From NCBI GenBank assembly GCA_005884465.1, contig VAZH01000133.1:1-19063 (forward strand): 19,063 bases of DNA. Direction: 5' to 3'. The translations under genes were made by a program, and so were the position numbers. This document shows positions 15,069 through 19,063 of the stretch, one piece after another. Positions within the stretch are counted from its first letter, which is position 1, and the number at the start of each line of letters is the position of its first letter. This stretch comes from Alphaproteobacteria bacterium. GTDB lineage: Bacteria > Pseudomonadota > Alphaproteobacteria > Rhizobiales > Xanthobacteraceae. The notes under the pieces are model-generated. The model made no database searches, had not been told where the DNA came from, and saw nothing but the letters and a program-made list of their open reading frames with translations.

Positions 15069-17396
15069 TCAGTTGCCTGTTGCGGCTTCGATTTTTGCAT
15101 CATTGGTAGTCGCGTCTGCCGGTCCGTCGGTTTCGGATGCCGGTTGTTTTGTTTCGGGAGCCGGTTCTTTCTCTTCGGCTTTCGGTGCGTGGCCCGATAT
15201 GGCAAAGCGCAACCGCATCCAGGCGCCGCGCGCACCGGGCCGGATGTCCGCTGCATCGTTGAGCTCGATCCGGCCGCCATGGTCTTCCAGGACGCGGCCG
15301 ACGATCGCCAGCCCAAGGCCGGTGCCTTTTTCGCGCGTCGTGACATAGGGTTCGAGCAGACGCGCCCGGCTCACCTTCGGCAGGCCGATGCCGTTATCGA
15401 TGACGTCGATCACGACGTCATCGCCCTCGCGCGCGGCGATGACGTCGATACGTCCCCTTCCCAGCTGCTCCGGCGGTACGGCTTCGATGGCTTCCGTCGC
15501 GTTCTTGATGATGTTGGTCAACGCCTGCGAAATCAGCCGCCGGTCGAACTGCGCCCGCATCGGCTCTTCCTTGATCTCGGCCTGGACATCGATCTCGGGA
15601 TGTCCGACCCGCATCAGGAACACGGCCTGCCGCACCGTGTCGGCGACGTCCTCGCCTTCGATTACGGGCTTCGGCATCCGCGCAAAGCGCGAGAATTCGT
15701 CGACCATCCGCCTGATGTCGTCGACCTGCCGCACAATGGTTTCGGTGCATTGCTCGAATACGGCCTTGTCTTCAGTGATGACCTTGCCGAACTTGCGCCG
15801 GATACGCTCGGCCGAAAGCTGGATCGGCGTCAGCGGATTTTTGATTTCATGCGCGATGCGGCGCGCGACGTCGGCCCATGCCGAGGTCCGCTGTGCGGAA
15901 ACCAGTTCGGTAATGTCGTCAAGTGTGATGATGTAGCTGTCGCGCGAATGGCTGGTCTGTTCGGCACTGACGCGCACCGAAAGGTTGCGCTCATGGCCGT
16001 CGCGGTTGATGGTGATCTGGCCCTGTACCAGCCGCTGCGCGCCCTCCCGCGCGGTTTTCATCATGTCATCGAGTTCGGGCAGCACCTCCGATAGCGGATG
16101 ACCGAGTGTCTCCGATTCGGCGTGACCGATGAGCTTTTCGGCGGAACGATTGAGGATGCCGATGCTGCCGGAGGCATCGACGCCGATGATGCCCGCGCTC
16201 GCCGAGGACAACACCGCCTCGATGAACCGGCGGCGGCTGTCGATAAGGTCGCTGGCGCTGACCAGCTCGTCGCGCTGGGTGCGCAGCTCCTGTGTCATCT
16301 TGTTGAAGGTCTCGCCGAGTTGCGCGAGATCGCCCTCCGACCGGTGGACCGGCACCTGGACGTGCAAATCGCCGGTCGAAACGATATTGGCTGCGTTCAT
16401 CAGCCGCCGTATCGGAGCGACCAGCCAGTTGGCGAAGTTCAGCCCGATCAGAACCGAGGCCATCAAAATGGTCAGTGCGATCACCGTAAACATCAGCGCG
16501 AACGCCACCTGAATCCCGAGCCGGCGCGCTTCCAGCTGGGCATATTCGGCGACGCTGGCCTGGGTCTGCTTGAGCTGTGCGCCCACGCGTGGATCGAGCA
16601 GACGGGCCACATACAAGAACGTATCGTTGAAGGCGCGCAGCCGGATCACGGCCGCGACGTAGTTGGCTTCGATGAACACCGCGATCTGGGGCTCGTTTTC
16701 GTCAACATTGCTCAGGAATTCCGGCGCCGGCGTCGTGAAGCTTTGCTGAATGCCGGTTTGCGCCGTCTCCAGAATATTGCGATCCTTGTCGATCAGCATG
16801 GCGCCCGGCAGATTGCGCGAGGCGGCACTTGCCGTCAGCAGCTCGCGAAACGTCGCACGATCCTGGTCGAACAATGGCCGAGCGTGGGCGATATCGTTGG
16901 CCATTCCCAAAATGTCGCCGCGAATGAGCTGCGCGTGCTCGTGCAGATAGGCATTGGCCACAATCAGCGAGTTCTGAATCACCTCGCGCGTCGGACCTGA
17001 AAACAGCCGATCCAGGCCGCGATCGATGGTCACGTTGGCGACGATCGCCACCAGCACCGCCGGCAACACGGCAATGACGGAAAACAGACTGACGATCTGG
17101 ACGTGCAGCCTCGCCGCCGCCCGGCCGCGGCGGCGCGCCTGGATCATCTGCCAGACTTCGCGGATGATGATGCCGACCAGCACCAGGATGGTCGCACCAT
17201 TGGTGAGCAGGAAGGAAACGACGACTTCGCGGGTCGGCTCGATCGGGGTCAGGCCGGTCAGCACCACGAAGGTGAGGAAGGCCGAAAGCAGTGCCAGGCC
17301 GACCGCAAACGGCGCCAGCAGCCTCCGCAGGGACCACCCCTTGGGTTCGGCGAACGACGGATCGAACGAGGCGGCCGAGGTGTCTGCGCTGGTCAT
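15069..17396 (-). CDS. ntrY: Membrane sensor histidine kinase NtrY
   Basis: The 775-residue inner-membrane kinase phosphorylates NtrX and may cross-talk with NtrC. Hydrophobic segments lie near 29-49, 61-80, 100-122 and 297-320. A periplasmic sensor part of about 175 residues lies between the third and fourth. Then come a HAMP linker (about 318-372), a PAS domain (about 388-500) and the HisKA phospho-acceptor His516 in RIAHEIKNPLTP. The ATPase boxes follow: N box NIIKNATEA (628-636), G1 DNGIGLP (667-673) and G2 GTGLGLAIV (691-699). Residues 737-775 are a low-complexity Ala/Glu/Pro/Thr tail. Length is normal for alphaproteobacterial NtrY. The gene starts 186 bases after ntrC, has no strong Shine-Dalgarno sequence, and may be read from ntrBC or from its own promoter. 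Confidence 0.97.
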   Translation of the reverse strand: MTSADTSAASFDPSFAEPKGWSLRRLLAPFAVGLALLSAFLTFVVLTGLTPIEPTREVVVSFLLTNGATILVLVGIIIREVWQMIQARRRGRAAARLHVQIVSLFSVIAVLPAVLVAIVANVTIDRGLDRLFSGPTREVIQNSLIVANAYLHEHAQLIRGDILGMANDIAHARPLFDQDRATFRELLTASAASRNLPGAMLIDKDRNILETAQTGIQQSFTTPAPEFLSNVDENEPQIAVFIEANYVAAVIRLRAFNDTFLYVARLLDPRVGAQLKQTQASVAEYAQLEARRLGIQVAFALMFTVIALTILMASVLIGLNFANWLVAPIRRLMNAANIVSTGDLHVQVPVHRSEGDLAQLGETFNKMTQELRTQRDELVSASDLIDSRRRFIEAVLSSASAGIIGVDASGSIGILNRSAEKLIGHAESETLGHPLSEVLPELDDMMKTAREGAQRLVQGQITINRDGHERNLSVRVSAEQTSHSRDSYIITLDDITELVSAQRTSAWADVARRIAHEIKNPLTPIQLSAERIRRKFGKVITEDKAVFEQCTETIVRQVDDIRRMVDEFSRFARMPKPVIEGEDVADTVRQAVFLMRVGHPEIDVQAEIKEEPMRAQFDRRLISQALTNIIKNATEAIEAVPPEQLGRGRIDVIAAREGDDVVIDVIDNGIGLPKVSRARLLEPYVTTREKGTGLGLAIVGRVLEDHGGRIELNDAADIRPGARGAWMRLRFAISGHAPKAEEKEPAPETKQPASETDGPADATTNDAKIEAATGN

Positions 17397-17425
17397 ACGG
17401 CTAAGGATGAGCTGAAGGCCCCTTA

Positions 17426-17455
17426 CCGCTCACCGGGGTCAATGCCCGGCAGCGG
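17426..17455 (-). other. Hairpin in the ntrC-ntrY gap
   Basis: CCGCT(CA)CCGGG and CCCGG(C)AGCGG pair with one internal bulge around a 7-base loop, 29 bases before the ntrY start. It could limit read-through from ntrC or shape the ntrY leader. No T-run follows. A weak TTGTCG-N17-GATATG promoter-like pair lies further upstream on the same strand. The remaining part of the gap shows nothing I can name. Confidence 0.3.
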
Positions 17456-17582
17456 GTGATGCATTCATATCACAATGTTGCCAAATTACGACAATTCCGC
17501 GGCGCATGCTGCCGTCAAAATGCGCAATCCCCAGGCGGCGTGTGGCCACAGGGCGATCAGCGCACTGTGCAATCGACCGTCG

Positions 17583-19025
17583 TTAATTGCCGCTGCGGTA
17601 AACCTGAATGTCCAGGTCGCGTATCTTCTTGCGCAGCGTGTTGCGGTTGAGCCCGAGCAGGTCGGCCGCGCGGATCTGATTGCCGCGGGTCGCTGCCAGC
17701 GCTGCCGTCAGCAGCGGCACTTCGATTTCCTTGAGGATCCGGTGATAGAGGCCGGGCGGCGGCACGCCGTTGGGGAAACCGGAAAAATGCGAAGACAGAT
17801 AGGCTTCGACGGCGCCGCCGAGATTATCGACGCCGAGCTGAACGCTGCCGCCCGAAGTCACGGCCGGAGGCGCCAGTTCGCCGTCAATGACCGAGCCGGT
17901 GATCACGTCCTGCGGATACAATGCCGCGAGCCGGCGCGCGAGGTTCTCAAGTTCGCGGACGTTGCCGGGCCAGCGATGCTGCTTCAGGCGCTCCAGCGCC
18001 AGCGCATCGAGCTTCTTCGGCGGCAACCCGTCTTTTTCGGCCAGCGCGAAAAAATGCCGGATCAAATCGGGCAGATCCTCGATCCGCTCGCGCAGTGGCG
18101 GCAGACGCAGCGGCACGACGTTCAAGCGGAAGAACAAGTCCTCTCGGAACAGGCCTTGCTGAATCAGGATACGTAGATCCTTGTTGCTCGCCGCGACGAT
18201 GCGCACGTCGGTCTTGATCGGCGTACGGCCCCCGACGGTTGTGTATTCGCCCTGCTGAAGCACCCGTAACAGACGGGTCTGCGCCTCCATCGGCATGTCG
18301 CCGATTTCGTCGAGAAACAGCGTGCCTCCCTCGGCCTGCTCGAACCGGCCGGAGGCGCGGGTATTGGCGCCGGTGAACGCGCCGCGTTCATGGCCGAACA
18401 GTTCGGATTCAATGAGATCGCGCGGGATTGCCGCCATGTTGACGGCGACGAAGGGGCCGTTGCGCCGCTTGCCGTAATCGTGCAACGCGCGCGCGACAAG
18501 CTCCTTGCCCGTGCCGGACTCGCCGGAGATCATCACCGTGAGGTCGGTTTGCATCAGGCGCGCCAGGACGCGATAGATTTCCTGCATCGCCGGCGACCGG
18601 CCGACCAGCGGTATCGAGTCGAATTCGGAATCGTCGGTGTGATTCGCGACCCGCTCCTTCGGCTCCGCCAGCGCACGGCCGACAATGGCGATCAGTTCCT
18701 TCAGGTCGAACGGTTTTGGCAAATATTCATACGCACCACGCTCGGACGCGCGGATCGCCGTCATGAAGGTATTTTGCGCGCTCATCACGATGACCGGGAG
18801 ATTCGGCCGCATCTTCTTGATCCGCGGCAACAGATCGAACGCGTTCTCGTCGGGCATCACCACATCGGTGATGACCAGGTCGCCCTCGCCCTGGCTTACC
18901 CAGCGCCACAGCGTCGCCGCGTTTCCTGTCAGCCGCACCTCGTAGCCGGCGCGCGAGAGAGCCTGGTTCAGAACCGTACGGATCGCCGTGTCATCATCGG
19001 CGACAAGGATGCTACCTGCGGGCAT
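17583..19025 (-). CDS. ntrC: Nitrogen regulation response regulator NtrC
   Basis: The 480-residue sigma-54 activator is phosphorylated by NtrB under nitrogen limitation and turns on glutamine synthetase, ammonium transport and related genes. The receiver domain has acidic Asp10/Asp11, phospho-acceptor Asp54 (VITDVVMP) and Lys104. The AAA+ domain has Walker A GESGTGKE (168-175), an intact GAFTGA loop (215-220), Walker B GGTLFLDE (233-240) and [11 protein letters not shown] (293-303). The C-terminal helix-turn-helix is at about 446-468 ([20 protein letters not shown]). The ATG at 19025 has a good ribosome-binding site TGAGGAA (complement of 19031-19037). The 38 bases beyond it are too few to show ntrB, the expected upstream gene. 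ntrY follows downstream. Confidence 0.97.
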   Translation of the reverse strand: MPAGSILVADDDTAIRTVLNQALSRAGYEVRLTGNAATLWRWVSQGEGDLVITDVVMPDENAFDLLPRIKKMRPNLPVIVMSAQNTFMTAIRASERGAYEYLPKPFDLKELIAIVGRALAEPKERVANHTDDSEFDSIPLVGRSPAMQEIYRVLARLMQTDLTVMISGESGTGKELVARALHDYGKRRNGPFVAVNMAAIPRDLIESELFGHERGAFTGANTRASGRFEQAEGGTLFLDEIGDMPMEAQTRLLRVLQQGEYTTVGGRTPIKTDVRIVAASNKDLRILIQQGLFREDLFFRLNVVPLRLPPLRERIEDLPDLIRHFFALAEKDGLPPKKLDALALERLKQHRWPGNVRELENLARRLAALYPQDVITGSVIDGELAPPAVTSGGSVQLGVDNLGGAVEAYLSSHFSGFPNGVPPPGLYHRILKEIEVPLLTAALAATRGNQIRAADLLGLNRNTLRKKIRDLDIQVYRSGN

Positions 19026-19063
19026 CGTTATTCCTCATCTTGTGTCTTGTGAGGCATGCAACG

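Overview
The window looks like a chromosomal segment of a high-GC alphaproteobacterium of the Bradyrhizobium/Nitrobacteraceae kind. Three things point there: the gene order ntrC-ntrY-ntrX-hfq-hflX on one strand, protein sequences close to those I recall from Bradyrhizobium, and two kinds of GC-rich palindromic intergenic repeats that I recognise from that group. One repeat reads as 'VVPAKAGTHNRR' and the other as 'CPGRGAAFSMLLRRAG' in false reading frames. The genus assignment is inference; no rRNA gene is present.

Left part (1-7917, all minus strand). A PhyH-type Fe(II)/2-oxoglutarate dioxygenase is cut by the left edge. About 0.94 kb without a convincing gene follows. Next is a tight three-gene operon, read from 6392 down to 1798: a periplasmic TRAP solute-binding protein, a fused DctQ-DctM TRAP permease and an AMP-forming acyl-CoA ligase. 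This reads as import of an organic acid followed by its activation to a CoA thioester. Upstream, across a gap with two small palindromes and a candidate promoter, lie a small IsdG-like monooxygenase and a crotonase-family protein that lacks one of the two classical catalytic glutamates.

Middle part (7956-11662). A secreted, probably beta-barrel protein (minus strand) is divergent from a cobalt-type nitrile hydratase operon (plus strand). The operon's alpha, beta and accessory genes overlap by 1-4 bases. It ends in two palindromic repeats. The NTP pyrophosphohydrolase gene mazG follows and converges on hflX. Between mazG and hflX sits an inverted pair of repeat arms, one of which supplies the last 13 codons of hflX.

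Right part (11757-19025, minus strand). Transcription order is ntrC, ntrY, ntrX, hfq, hflX. The first three are nitrogen two-component regulators; ntrB would be expected just beyond the right edge. hfq encodes the RNA chaperone and hflX a ribosome-associated GTPase. NtrC has an intact sigma-54-contacting GAFTGA loop. NtrX lacks it.

I see no CRISPR array, tRNA, rRNA, transposase, integrase or phage gene. Nothing here is clearly a new defence or mobile system. The most useful leads are the TRAP/CoA-ligase module of unknown substrate, the crotonase with a substituted catalytic residue, and the repeat-derived HflX tail.
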